Both the position numbers and the translations under genes were made by a program. DNA of 64,000 nucleotides, taken from assembly GCA_030789695.1 (NCBI GenBank), contig CM061138.1, positions 184,799,051 to 184,863,050 on the forward strand. Reading direction: 5' to 3'. Every line of letters begins with the position of its first letter. Positions within the stretch are counted from its first letter, which is position 1. Shown here in pieces: positions 22,572-33,589 of this stretch. Under the pieces are notes generated by a model. It was not told the DNA's origin. It worked only from the letters and a program-made list of their open reading frames with translations, and ran no database searches. The DNA comes from Scilla litardierei (Eukaryota; Streptophyta; Magnoliopsida; Asparagales; Asparagaceae).

Positions 22572-22915
22572 ATCGATTGGGATTTGCAAGAGATTGGATC
22601 CCAATTGATAGGAAGGCCTAGATATTCGATTTAGATCGATAATTGGATTTCTTTAGACTTGGTTTGCAAGAGATTGGGCCAAAGCTAGGATTTTTAATTA
22701 TGAATCTATATTAATATTCGTTTGCAAGAGATTGGACAAATACGAATTATCATAACCTAGATCGTAGCTTGAGTTTGCACGAGAGTGGGCTCGAGATACG
22801 ATTGGACAATGATGTCGTTCTTCACGCTAGCGGCTTAGGCTAGGGTTTGCACGAGAGTGTGCCTTAACCTAGGTTTGCTATAGACCTGCAATAGCGCGAG
22901 AGCGTGAGCTTAGTT
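22572..22915 (+). ncRNA. Row of stem-loops with TTGCAMGAGAKTGG loops in U5 of A (5' LTR)
   Basis: Hairpin 1: arms 22572-22583 and 22598-22609 pair at 12 positions including one G-U. Hairpin 2: arms near 22651-22663 and 22678-22690. Hairpin 3: ATTCGT/ACGAAT around 22716-22746. Hairpin 4: arms 22763-22773 and 22790-22800 pair at 10 of 11. Hairpin 5: arms 22834-22845 and 22862-22873 pair at 11 of 12. All loops contain TTGCAAGAGATTGG or TTTGCACGAGAGTGG. The 3' LTR keeps them (61550-61895), some with compensating changes. Confidence 0.65.
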
Positions 22916-23227
22916 CTACATTAAGTTGCGACTAGTTCACCTATATTCAAGCTTAGCAACAATGAAATTTATGATTCACAAGGATGAGAGACGGTCCGTA
23001 GTGGGGATTTCCTATCCCTAGACGTTTTATTATATTGATATTTCTTGCTATTGAACGATTGTGACGATACACCAAATCCACTCTTACTCTCTTGATAGCT
23101 AGGTAATTAAAGTGAGATACGGTCAATTGTCCTCCCTGTGTTCGATACCCGCTCGCCACTACACCGTGCGCTTGCGGTAAAACTACAAGTCGTTTTTCAG
23201 GTGAATATCGGGACGCGATCAAGTTTT

Positions 23228-23245
23228 TGGCGTCGTTGCCGGGGA
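23228..23245 (+). promoter_or_regulatory. Primer-binding site of A (tRNA-Asp)
   Basis: TGGCGTCGTTGCCGGGGA matches the complement of the tRNA-Asp 3' end with one C-to-T change. It follows the LTR by six bases, as in H and B. Confidence 0.82.
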
Positions 23246-23356
23246 CGCGACGATATTTTATTTTCTTACTTAGTTATTTTCTTTTTCCTTTTCTATTTTT
23301 ATCCTTTTATTCCTCTGACGTACTAACAATTCCATCGAAGCTCTATTTTTCTGTGC

Positions 23357-23508
23357 ATGTACACGAGATCGACGGATCATCAAGAAGATCTATTATTTGA
23401 TCCGGAGATCGAGCCTACCGAAAGGAGACTTAGAGCCGAGAGAAGACTTAATATAGAGGACGATTGCATGAACCGACAGGAAACACCGGAAGAATTAGCG
23501 GCACGCAT
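23357..23508 (+). pseudogene. Gag of A, N-terminal part, cut by S
   Basis: The start chosen is ATG 23357 (MYTRSTDHQEDLLFDPEIEP), an Arg/Glu-rich Athila-type Gag beginning. It reads without interruption into the CGCAT target duplication of S and resumes in frame after 35107. It is about 50 codons. Confidence 0.75.
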
Positions 23509-25017
23509 TGTAATACCCTGAAAGCTACTGCACAAGTACTAGAGGGGGGTGAATAGTACTTTAAAATAATCAAGAGTCTAATTCCTAATTATCGTGCAAT
23601 TACAAACAACTATGCGGAAATAATAAGTACAACAAGAGAATCACCACGCAAACACACGATGTAATGGGTTCGGATCCACCCAAGTCTCCCCGACTTGTTC
23701 CCGGTGATCCAACGTCTCAGACACCCGGATCCCTTCCGGCTACTTGAGTTAGAATCCACTAACTCAAGGTTCCACTAAACAACTTCTTGTAGAAACTACT
23801 ACAAGATCAAACAATACAACAATTCGTATCGTGACTCCCACAAATCGGGATCACAAATTTCTCTCACAAACCGAGAGAAAATCACAAGTAATAGATTTAA
23901 TGAAATAGAAAGTGCTTACCACAAAATCTTATGCCTTGAGAAATACTTACGGATTTAGGGCAAGGAAGGATTTTGAGAAAGAGTGATCACGAAACCCTAG
24001 CACCACCAAGATAAACAGCGTGAGATGGCTAGGGCAAAGATGACGGTCGTGATTCAACCTCTCAGGAGTATGAATGCACAAAGCTCAAGATCTCTTTGAG
24101 AATTAGGTCAAGAATTAGAGAGAGAGAGAGAGAGAGTTTTTTTTCGAGAGGGAGAGAGCGCTTGAAAATTGATAATAGAATGAATGAATTCGAGATCAGA
24201 AATCTCTCTGATAATAGACAAATTTCCATACGAGTCAAACAGATATGGAAAGAGTCAAAACATATCAAGAAAAATTGTGGAAATAAAATCTCCAACGGCT
24301 GGAAAATTAAAGCAGCTTAATCGGTCTAAGAAGGATCACTGACCGATTAGTTTGAGAACTAGTCGGTCGGTGAACCTTCTTGGACCGACTAGAAGGTCGA
24401 CAGAGAATTTAGTGAAATAAGAGGGGTAAACCAGTCGGTCTAAGAAGAAACATCAACCGACTAGTTTGACAACTAGTCGGTCGGTGAACCTTCTTGGACC
24501 GACTAATTGGTCAACAGTAACTAGGCTGAAATACACAAGGATGACTAGTCAGTTCAAGAAGACTTTCCGACCGATTAGATCGTCATCTAGTCGGTTGGTC
24601 CTTCTACTTGAACCAACTAAGATGCACAGAAAAGCATGGAACGAAGCGATAAGCTAAGGATCACATCCTAATGGTTTCTAGGGCAATCCTAGAGATAAGA
24701 TATGGTAAACATGAGAATTACTAGGCAAGTACTACTCAAGGCTTAACATTCTAGAAGACAATAAAAATAAACATTACAAACTGTCTTCAAAGGCTTCTAC
24801 ATGAAGATTCTGAATCCCTCGACTTCATTAATACTCCTTGAGCTTCAACGAAGCTTTAGGCACAACGATCACATGCTCTAAGGAAGTCTTGGGACGTCGC
24901 TTGAGATCTACAAAGTAATTTGGCGACGATCTTCATAACTGCGCTCAAAGAGAATTAGTACCCAATATTTATGTTTGTTCATCATCAAGATCAAGTCAGG
25001 GGAATCAATACTCAACA
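23509..25017 (-). repeat. 3' LTR of S
   Basis: On the sense strand it opens TGTTGAGTATTG and closes GGGTATTACA. It contains inverted pairs of CTAGTCGGTC and GACCGACTAG at 24320-24620 and a GA repeat at 24116-24136 (longer than in the other LTR). Confidence 0.9.
24305..24630. promoter_or_regulatory. CTAGTCGGTC/GACCGACTAG inverted-pair cluster in S LTR
   Basis: Half-sites face each other across linkers of about 12-15 bases, such as GGTGAACCTTCTTG. About five pairs are present, and the same cluster stands in the other LTR at 34400-34710. A third cluster lies inside the element at 27707-27897, before its additional ORF. Confidence 0.78.
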
Positions 25018-25031
25018 TTCTCCCCCTTTTT
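25018..25031 (-). promoter_or_regulatory. Polypurine tract of S
   Basis: On the minus strand AAAAAGGGGGAGAA abuts the LTR start TGTTGAG. Similar tracts GGGGGAGTA (about 25090) and AAAGGGGGAGAG (about 25300) occur further inside. Multiple purine tracts are a known Sirevirus trait. Confidence 0.8.
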
Positions 25032-25899
25032 GGTGATGACAAACCAACATAAATATAAATCAATAATAATGAGATAAATGAAATTTACTTACTCCCCCTG
25101 CATTGATGACTCGTTAGTTCCATATTAAATATTAAACATAAGCATCAAGCAGAAGATAAAAGTATGAAACATGATCCAATTATTGAAATATAGGATTGGA
25201 ATCCATTTTTATATCTTCACTCCTCCTGAATCTAACATATGAAATTAGATTCACGGTAATTGTTTAAATTCTCATTTAGCACAAAGTCTTTATTAATTCT
25301 CTCCCCCTTTGGCATTACCCAAAAAGAGCGGGAGGAAACAATGGCTACAACTAAGGCTAAAAGAAAATATAAACAAGAGAGGCGAAGACTAGGACAACGG
25401 TCCAAGTGACACCAAGGAAAATATCGAAGAGAACAAGGTGTGTCAACTAGACCATAGTCGAAAATCGAAAAGAGAAATCATCAAAAACAAAATCAAATCA
25501 ACGTATTGATGAAAGGAACATACTCTCCAATATCAACATTTTTAGCGAATTGAGTGCATGGAAAACAACTCATGTTTCCATCCAAACAAAGCTATATAAT
25601 CAACAGAATCGTCGAGCGATGAAGTAAACATCAGAGACAAAAGTACAATGTGCACACAGAGACGAAATGCAATAGGATGGATATATACATATAGAAACAT
25701 CAAAATTGATACATCCAGACTACCAAAAAATATCGATCATCAGCAGATAGCAGTATATGGTGCACAGCATACAACAATCCAACATACATCAAAAAATATC
25801 ACAAAACATACAAAACAACCACCCATCTATCCTAACCCCACTCTCTCACAACGAGATAGATCATCCAAAGAGCGCAAAGGAGAGTCCTCCAAGGAAGGC
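25032..25899 (-). other. 3' untranslated region of S
   Basis: This is AT-rich sequence between the additional ORF and the purine tract, containing the extra purine-tract copies. No coding signal is recognised. Confidence 0.6.
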
Positions 25900-27410
25900 T
25901 CAGGAGGCAGAGGCAGGATCTGCACCAGCAGCAGGCTGTGCAGACGGAGTGGTGGTCTCGGGAGCAACAGAGGTATCCACCGAAGGGATGGTGGCAGCAG
26001 GAGTGCTCTCGGGAGCACGAGCAGAAGAAGCACCAACAGAAGTACCCTCGGGGGCACGAACCGGAGAAGCAGTAGCACGCTCCTCATCCTCAGCAGCATC
26101 CATGGCCTTCTCATCAGAGACCGTCGGAGGAACCTCCACACCCAAATGATCACAAATGCGAGCTCGCATCTCCTCACATCACGCGATACGAGCTTCCTGA
26201 CGGCTCCAGGAAGCAGAAGAGGCAGCGGGAGACGCCAGAGGAGGAACTGAAGGGGTGGTCCGCTGAACGTGACGCAAGGCCGCAAGAGACTTCTTGATGG
26301 CGGTCGCGTTCAGGGGAGGACCCAAGGGACGCTGATCGTCAGGAGGGAGGGGAACTCCGACGTGACGAAAGACCAATGTCAAGAGGCACTGATAAGGAAT
26401 ATGTGCGGCCTTGGTCGACTTCCTGATGCACTCAAATGAGTCCATCTTGTCCAAAATGATGTGAGCCCAATTTATCTCGCTCCCATCAAAAAGGGCAAAG
26501 ATGAGCTTCAGGAAGGGCTAGGACGGCAAGCTGGAGGAGCCGTACTTCGGGAGAAGACACGACTTCAAAATCAAATTCAGGACCCACACATTCGGTTTGA
26601 AAGACTTGGAAGGAACGCCAATCATGGCGGGAGGTACAACGTGGAACATGTCGGCTAAGAGGGACGGATCGAGATCGTGGATATTATCCACAGAGATGTC
26701 AGAAGGGAGCAGACCATACGAGGAGACCCCAAGTATTTGTCCTAATATCTCTGCCGTGAGGACAATGGGCGTCCCCAAAACAGTGGTATCAATACAATGC
26801 TCGTCATCATACTCACCCCGAACTCGATTTGCATAGAAGAGTTTGACGAACCGAGGGTAAGGATGAGGATTCACCTTGGGATCGTGGCGAAGATATTCAA
26901 GAAGACCGCTATAGGATAGAAGATCAGCGAGCTTGGAAAAATCAGTGAACTGGACATCGTGCTCGAGGATCAATGGGTAATGCTCGATACGGTTGTAGGC
27001 GGCTAGACACAACGGGTCATTGCGACATAGAGAGATATCCACCCCACCAGAAGGCATCGGAGCCTTCCCCTTTGACGGACGTGAGGTAGAGCGAGGAGGA
27101 GGGGTAGGTTCCTTCTCGGCAGCCTCAGTCTCCGGGATATAGTCATTGTCGGAGTCAGAGGGTGTGTGGGATCACGATAGGGTCCAGGAGTTAAAATCTT
27201 TTTGAACTTGGGCTTAGATTGGGGTTTCGGTTTAGAGGGAGCCGTCTTCTTCTTTTTGATAGGAGGCGAAGAAGATGATGGAGAGGTAGGCGACGAAGGG
27301 AGCGGACGAGCGGTTTTGGAACGTCGTTTGGGAGGATTAGGGTTGGATGAAGGTTCGACGATCATTGGAGAGGGAGCGGTAGGGCGTATAGGGATTCGAG
27401 TTCTCGCCAT
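25900..27410 (-). pseudogene. Additional (env-like) ORF of S, broken
   Basis: The start chosen is ATG at 27410 (MARTRIPIRPTAPSP). The N-terminus is Pro/Ser/Lys-rich and basic, with KKKKTAPSKPKPQSK. A frameshift near 27170 precedes the main domain (27057-26518), which contains YPRFVKLFYANRVRGEY and TAEILGQILGVSSYG, features of the 'putative plant transposon protein' family often called env-like in Sireviruses. In-frame TAG at 26518 and TGA at about 26170 cut the rest, which ends in an Ala/Pro/Ser-rich tail at TGA 25900. No membrane segment or signal peptide is seen, so an envelope role is doubtful. It stands downstream of pol with its own possible promoter. Confidence 0.68.
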
Positions 27411-27622
27411 GAAATCGGGACGAGACAACAACAACATCGAACGAAATCGAACGAAAAACGAACCCTAATCGATGAGAAGAAGAAGGAGGAGATACCAAGG
27501 AGGGAGGAGACCAGCTCAGGAGGAAGGAGGATGAATGGCGGCGAGAAGAGATGACCGGAGACGGCGGTGGACGACGGAGACATAGAGGGAAGCAGCGGTT
27601 TAGGGTTTTAGGAGGAAGAGGC

Positions 27623-27652
27623 GCACCGATTAGAATGAATTCTAATCGGTGC
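27623..27652. promoter_or_regulatory. 30-bp near-perfect palindrome upstream of the S additional ORF
   Basis: Arms GCACCGATTAGAAT and ATTCTAATCGGTGC pair perfectly over 14 bases around a two-base centre. It lies in the presumed leader of the additional ORF, between the motif cluster and the ATG, with a weak TATA-like TTAAAT beside it (minus strand, about 27670-27678). Confidence 0.7.
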
Positions 27653-27706
27653 GAATGGCGGATTAGTTGATTTAAGTAGGGCCAAAGACAAATTTACCCT
27701 CGCACA

Positions 27707-27897
27707 TCTAGTCGGTCTGAGTTCAAGAGCTGACCGACTAAAACTCATACTAGTCGGTCGGCAAATGAACTTGGACCGACTAAATGGTAGACATCAAGAG
27801 AGGTCAATAATAGGGCACGAACTAGTCGGTCTGAGTTCAATGTCTAACCGACTAGAAGTAAAACTAGTCGGTCTGGAGATGAACTGGGACCGACTAA
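27707..27897. promoter_or_regulatory. Internal copy of the S LTR motif cluster, upstream of the additional ORF
   Basis: Three inverted pairs of CTAGTCGGTC and GACCGACTA stand 300-500 bases before the ATG at 27410 on the minus strand. The half-sites are those of the LTR, though the linkers differ. This suggests that a second promoter of the element shares regulators with the LTR (inference). Confidence 0.7.
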
Positions 27898-28134
27898 GTG
27901 AGTTCAAAAATTTGAGAAATAGAAATTTTGAGTTCTCTCCAAAGAACACTTGGACAACCCATCAAAACACTCTCATACACACTTATTCTACCCCATAAAT
28001 CCAGAAAACCACAAATACGACGCGCAATTCGAGAAACCGATCATAACTCCAGCATAAATTGAGAGTATCACAGCAAATCCAATAAAAACATATGAAACTC
28101 ATTATCATGCAATATTATGTAAAAAATTTGAATC

Positions 28135-28953
28135 CTACATCTCGGATTCACCCATAATCCCCAATTCTCGACGTAACCGCACAAAGGAATCTTCCTTGAG
28201 TGGTTTCATGAAAATATCGGCGATTTGCTTCTGGGTTTCAACGTACACTAAAATGATGTCCTTTTTAGCTACATGATTATCTAGGAAATGGGGACGGACA
28301 TCTATATGTTTGGTACGGGAGTGGTGTACCAGATTCTTAGAGAGACATATTGCACTTTGGTTGTCCACCATGATAGAGCAAGTATCACAGTTTATACCGA
28401 AGTCTTTAAGTGTGTGTCTCATCCAAAGAACCTGTGCACATGCAGCACCGGCGGCAATATATTCCACCTTGGTGGTTGAAAGTGATACAGAATTCTGCTT
28501 CTTGGAAAACCAAGAGACAAGAGAATTTCCTATAAAATGACAAGTGCCACTAGTACTTTTCCTGTCGGATTTACATACAGCATAATCTGCATCACTATAT
28601 GAGATTAACTCATATGTGCTTGACTTTGGATAGAATAATCCGTAGTCGAGTGTGTGACTTAAATAACGGAAAATACGTTTAACCGCTATTAAGTGTGATT
28701 CCTTAGGTTTTGATTGATACCTAGCACAAACACATACTGCAAACATTATATCTGGCCTACTAGCAGTAAGATATAATAAACTACCTATCATACCTCGATA
28801 TAGACGAATGTCTACATCTTTGCCGCCCGTGTCTTTATCGAGATGTGTTGTGGTGCTCATCGGAGTCTTCTTGCTAGAAGCATTCTCCATTCCAAATCGC
28901 TTTAGCAGCTCCACCGTGTACTTGGTTTGATGGATGAAGATTCCATTGTTCAT
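28135..28953 (-). pseudogene. RT thumb and RNase H of S
   Basis: This segment is open over 272 codons. It contains LYRGMIGSLLYLTASRPDIM and the RNase H motifs YSDADYAVCKSDRKSTSG and STTKVEYIAA, then TKHIDVRPHFLDNHV and the family end FVRLRRELGI. It joins the RT upstream after a one-base loss at about 28974 that creates a TAG. The role is degradation of the RNA strand during reverse transcription. Confidence 0.85.
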
Positions 28954-28970
28954 TTGGCGAATTTGGAGTC

Positions 28971-29629
28971 CTAAAAATATTTGAGCTCACCCATGTGGCT
29001 CATGTCGAACTGATCCTTCATGACATTAGAAAACTCTTCGTAAAGAGTGAAGTTAGTAGCACCGAAAATGATATTATCTACGTAAATTTGAACTAAAATA
29101 ATATCATGATTAGCATACTTAACAAAAAGCATTGAATCAACCTCACCCATTTTGATACCCAAATCCAAAAGAAATTCTTTAGGCGGTCATACCAAGCTCT
29201 AGGAGCTTGTCTCAGACCATAAAGTGCTTTCTTTAGTTTGAAAACGTGATTCAGAAATTTTTCATTTATAAAACCCGGAGGTTGAGAAACATATACTTCC
29301 TCAACGACATCTCCGTTTAAAAACGCACTCTTTACGTCCATTTGAAAAAGTTTGAAATCTTTATAGCATGCAAATGACAATAATAGCCTAATAGATTCTA
29401 ATCTAGCTATAGGTGCAAAAGATTCCTCAAAATCAATACCTTCCTCTTGCATGTAGCCTTGAGCATCTAACCGGGCTTTGTTCTGGATGACATTTTGGTT
29501 CTCGTCTGTCTTGTTCTTGAAAATCCACTTCGTTCCTATAATGTTGTGGTTCTTCGAAGGCAACGGAACTAGCTCCCAGACCTCATTCCTCTCAAATGAA
29601 TGAGCTCCTCTTCCATGGCTAGGATCCAA
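28971..29629 (-). pseudogene. Reverse transcriptase of S with changed active site
   Basis: Recognisable: [37 protein letters not shown] and [19 protein letters not shown], typical of copia RT. A frameshift follows near 29175. The catalytic motif reads YVDNIIFGA at about 29085-29060, where the family has YVDDI: the second aspartate is Asn (GAT to AAT). This alone should abolish polymerase activity. Confidence 0.85.
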
Positions 29630-30660
29630 GAGCTATCTTCGCACGCTTCATTGATATTCTTTGGCTCCAGAGAAGAGACAAAGTCACACTGAGCGAAGAA
29701 GTTGACTTGGGACCTTGTTCTGACGCCATCTTCCATGTTGCCAATAACTTGCTCATGGGGATGGTCACGAACTGTTGGAAGCTTTCTGGGAACACCCTGG
29801 TCACTAGGAACATCCTCAAGAGAATCATTAGTAGGGTTAGTTTCAATAGAATCAATAGCATTAGATTTATCAGCAGAATCACTAACTGCTTCCATAGAAT
29901 CATCGTCATCGATAATTCTAGGAGGGACAAAATCTTCATTAAATGAAACATGAAGAGATTCCTCGATCGTTGAGGTTCTTTTGTTGTATATCCGGTAGGC
30001 TTTGCTACGGGGGGAATATCCAACAAATATCCCCTCATCGGATCTTGGATCAAATTTGTCCAAACTACCATACGTGTTCTTGATAAAACATTTTGCACCA
30101 AAAACTCTAAAATGTTTAACTTGAGGTAACCTACCAAACAACAATTCATAACAAGTTTGTTTAGTGCCGGGCCTCAAGAGTATCCTATTAAATACATAGC
30201 AAGCGGTATGTACCGCTTCTGCCCAAAATTGATGGCCAAGGTGGCTATCATCAAGCATAGTGCGAGCACATTCCACTAGCGTCCTATTCTTTCTCTCAAC
30301 AACACCATTTTGAGGGGGTGCGCGAGGGAAAGAAAAGGTGTGAGTAATACCAACCTCATCACAGAAGTTTGAGAAAGACTCGTTATCAAATTCCCCTCCA
30401 TGATCACTACGAATAGTGACAATGGTGGTTCCAATGATGAAGTTTTCAAATGCATCATTTTTATTAATTAAAGTAAATACCCAAGTAAATCTAGAAAAGT
30501 CATCAACGATGACAAGTCCATATCGGGCATTTCCTAATGAAGCAACTCTAGTTGGACCAAAAATATCTAGATGTAAAAGCTCTAGAGGCCGTTTAGAGGA
30601 TATGTTTTTCTTAATTTGAATGACGATTTTGGAAGTTTGCCTCATTGACATGAGTCGCAA
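29569..30660 (-). pseudogene. Integrase core of S
   Basis: A 363-codon frame. It carries ELLHLDIFGPTRVASLGNA, IRSDHGGEFDNESF and the GVVERKNRT glutamate segment, so the DDE residues are present. The copia C-terminal marker ARYGLV...FVGYSPRSKAYRIYN is present, followed by an acidic connector up to the frameshift into RT near 29570. Integrase upstream of RT assigns the element to Ty1/copia. Confidence 0.86.
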
Positions 30661-31190
30661 AAGCTTTTCTTATTGAAGGAAAGCTTAGGGAATCCTTTAA
30701 TAAAATCTAGCTTGGATAGTTTGAAAAGTGTTCCAAAATTCGCATGACCAAAACGTCGATGCCATAAGTGTTGCTCACTTGTGTTGGCAATAAGACATTG
30801 TTCATGGGAATTTGGAATATCTAATATATATAGGTCCTTATGGCGTGTGCCAGAGAACAACACATTATTATTATCATATCTTAAAATATGGCACATTCCT
30901 TTCTCAAAGCTAACTTTGTAACCATTGTCACAAAGTTGGCTTATTGATATTAGATTGTGATTTAAGCCTTTAACAAGGTAAACATCACTTATAAGGGGTT
31001 TAGAAGGGTTACCAAATTTTCCAACACATATGATGGTTCCACTCTCTTTGCCTCCGAAGACCACTCGGTTTCCATTTTCAATGGGTACCACTTCGGATAA
31101 CAATTGAGCTTTACCAGTCATGTGTTTTGAGCACCCGCTGTCAAGTATCCACCCGTTCTTGGAGCTAGATTTAGATTTGTTGCTCCTCTT
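30642..31190 (-). pseudogene. Protease and integrase zinc domain of S
   Basis: The protease active site ILDSGCSKHMTG stands at about 31150-31110. It continues through NHNLISISQLCDNG and the pre-integrase HHCC segment HLWHRRFGHANFG ... FCDSC, then a stop at about 30645 (Q-stop-G) before the integrase frame. Upstream it is separated from gag by a stop and frame change near 31205. Confidence 0.8.
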
Positions 31191-31275
31191 TTTCTTGAGT
31201 ACCTAAAAATAAAAATATCGTATCATGGTACCCAAGGTCATTGGGTCCTAAGGATTAGACTTTTGGAAGCCAAGT

Positions 31276-32358
31276 CTAATTGGACTTAGACTTCCCAATG
31301 TAATCATCATTGTGCACGACATTCATAAAATATGAGTTTATGTAGGCTTGTTTCTCATGCATGCTAGTGTCCTTCGGGCCCCAAATAGTGAATGTCTTGG
31401 GAGCCCTATTCCTATTGGAAGCATGCACATGTGGTTGATTTCTACGTGGTGCATTTGTATTACGAGGAAGTGGCCTAGTGTATGCATGATGTGGATAAGC
31501 ATGCGGCACATGATGAAATGGTGGAGGTAACATATGATACGGTGCATGATGATAATTATTCATATAATAATGATGTGTGTGAACATATGCATGTGGGGGA
31601 ATACGTGCGTGAGTGTGTCTCACTTGGTATGCACGTGCTCGTGGATGTGGAGCATAGAAATCATCATAAGTGTGAACTTGTGGAGTGGGAGGTGTGTTCC
31701 TATATGGCATAGTATATGTGTACATAAATGTATGACCCTTCTTTGGAGGTCCACCCAAATTGGGTTTCTTTCCAAAAGGGGACGTGTACTTAGTGGAAGT
31801 ACCATTGGTAGATGAACTACCCATGTGGTGTTTACTCCCACTAGTTGAGGCATCGGAGGATGGCCTTACAAAGGTGGTGGAAGATTTGGATGAATTTTCC
31901 TTCTTATATCCCAAACCAATACGATGATTGGCCGGAAGTAAGTCATTCAGAATATTATCCAAATGGTCCTTGCCTTTGTTGAATTTTTCAATTCGGCCTA
32001 TTGTGGACTCATATTTCTCAGTGAGAGAAAGTATTTTAGCATCCAAAGTGGACACTTGTGTTGTGAGTTCACAAACACGTGACTTGAGATTCTCATTCTC
32101 AATACTCAAAGTTGAGTTTCGAGAAATCAACTCAACTATCTCGTGTTCATCCGAATCCTTAAGGTTAACATGCTCAAGTTGAGACTTGAGACTTACAATC
32201 TCAGTTCTCAAGGTTTCAACAACGGTGTCGTTATTGGTGATGACAGGCTTAGGTGTGTTTTGAAGACTAGTTAGCTCATCTTTGATTTTAGTATATTTAT
32301 TTACCAATTTAGAATACTTAGACCAAATTTGTTCATTAGCTAATCTTAGGTCATCCAT
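31276..32358 (-). pseudogene. Gag C-terminal half of S: coiled coil and His/Tyr/Pro-rich tail
   Basis: A 360-codon frame. Residues about 1-130 form a heptad-rich coiled coil (for example IENENLKSRVCELTTQV). Residues about 190-330 are rich in His, Tyr, Pro and Arg (HAYPHHAYTRPLPRN). Long Gag coiled coils are characteristic of Sireviruses and are known to engage host proteins in some members. The function of the His/Tyr-rich tail is unknown. Confidence 0.75.
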
Positions 32359-32360
32359 AG

Positions 32361-32720
32361 TTACCTCTTCACCTTCATTCTCGCTTTCATTTGAACACCT
32401 TCATTCTCGCTTTCATTTGAAGCGGTCTCTTGATCATGTTGCTCTCTTGCCAGGAAGCACATGTGTGCTTTCTCCACTTGTTCTTCATCTGACTCTCCAC
32501 TTGAGGAATCCTCTTCCGAGTCGGTGAATGTGCCGACAAGCCCTTTCTTGTACTCCTTCTTGTACTTTCTTGACTTTTCGAACTTGGGTGCCTTCCACGT
32601 CGTCTTTTGTTTGTTGAGAGGACAATCGACCTTGATGTGTCCTGGCTTATTGCATTTGAAACACAAAGGAGCAGAAGCATTAGTAGAACCAACGTTAGAT
32701 TTGTTCTTGAAATTACCTTT
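32361..32720 (-). pseudogene. Gag zinc-knuckle segment of S
   Basis: The CCHC knuckle CFKCNKPGHIKVDC lies at about 32663-32620, followed by a basic stretch and an acidic Ser/Glu segment (DSEEDSSSGESDEEQ). A tandem duplication of about 26 bases (CTCGCTTTCATTTGAA-type words at 32380-32420) disturbs the frame at its end. Confidence 0.75.
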
Positions 32721-33562
32721 TCAGAAGAACCGGTTGAACTTTTTTGCCATGAGGGCCAAAGATTCCATGTCCAACTCATCTTCCGATTCTTCACTATCGG
32801 TAGGAATGGTAGGATCAGCCTTGAAAGCCATCGCCTTTTTCTTCGGCTCTTCTTGCTTCAATAATGCCTTCATCTTGTCCTGCATCTTGATCTTGCTGTC
32901 CTTTCGTACCTCATATGACATCAAGGTACCCATTAGTTGAACAACAATATATCTGGACATATCATTACCTTCCTCGATAGCGTAAGTTCGTTTTTCCCGA
33001 CTCGAAGGAAGTCCGTCAATGATCTTAGCGACATTCTCTTCTTGGGTATAGGTCTTCCCAAGGGCTTCCAACTCGTTGGTTATATCCACAAAGCGAGCAT
33101 AGTACTCCTTAATTCTTTCACCCTGTTCCATGTGAAATAACTCGAATTCTTTGTTAGCAACAGTGAGTTTAGAGTGCTTTACCCTGCTCGTTCCTTCATG
33201 TAAGATTAGGAGTTGTTCCAAATCTGATATGCACTCTTACAAGTGCATATCTTGTTGAAATCTTCAGGCTCCAGTGCATATTGTAAGACATTCATTGCCT
33301 TGGCATTGTTCACCTCTGCAGCAGTCCACTTTGTGAAGTCTTCTTCAGTGGGCTCAACATACTCCGTTAACGTGGCTCTCCATAGTGATGTGTTCCAGAG
33401 GAAAGTTTCCATCCGGCATTTCCAGTACCCATAGTTGGTACCGTTGAAGTGAGGAGGCCTAGTTGAGGAGTGTCCTTCGATCACTGAAGAGGCTCCTTCA
33501 CGATTCTTGTCGGGGCTGTAGTCGGAAGGTGGTCGAACGGCCTTGTTGTCGTTGTTTGTCAT
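32721..33562 (-). pseudogene. Gag capsid part of S
   Basis: The start chosen is ATG at 33562 (MTNNDNKAVRPPSDYSPDKN), 14 bases after the primer site. HFNGTNYGYWKCRMETFLW is the copia Gag N-terminal signature. A frameshift near 33215 leads into a 166-codon frame with FELFHMEQGERIKEYYARFV and ILDGLP-like IIDGLPSSREKRTYAI. Confidence 0.82.
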
Positions 33563-33575
33563 AGCTATGAACCTT

Positions 33576-33587
33576 GCTCTGATACCA
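33576..33587 (-). promoter_or_regulatory. Primer-binding site of S (initiator tRNA-Met)
   Basis: On the minus strand TGGTATCAGAGC begins three bases after the 5' LTR end GTATTACA. It complements the 3' end of initiator tRNA-Met. Confidence 0.88.
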
Positions 33588-33589
33588 AA

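Larger units (their letters stand above)
21555..23221 (+). repeat. 5' LTR of A
   Basis: It opens TGATCACTCCATATTTTATACC and closes GGACGCGATCA. U3 holds a palindrome cluster (21855-22120), a TATA-like TATTTAA lies at 22202-22208, and U5 holds the stem-loop series. A 75-codon frame starts at 21691 after an acceptor-like TTTTGTCGTATTTCAG. Confidence 0.9.

Noticed and set aside
24110..24140. GA microsatellite as a functional GAGA element
   Set aside because: Its length differs between the two S LTRs and it looks like ordinary slippage.
25827..26285. Leu/Arg/Pro-rich 152-codon frame on the minus strand and a 200-codon frame on the plus strand
   Set aside because: Both are shadows of the Ala/Ser/Pro-rich tail of the S additional ORF, which is in a different frame.
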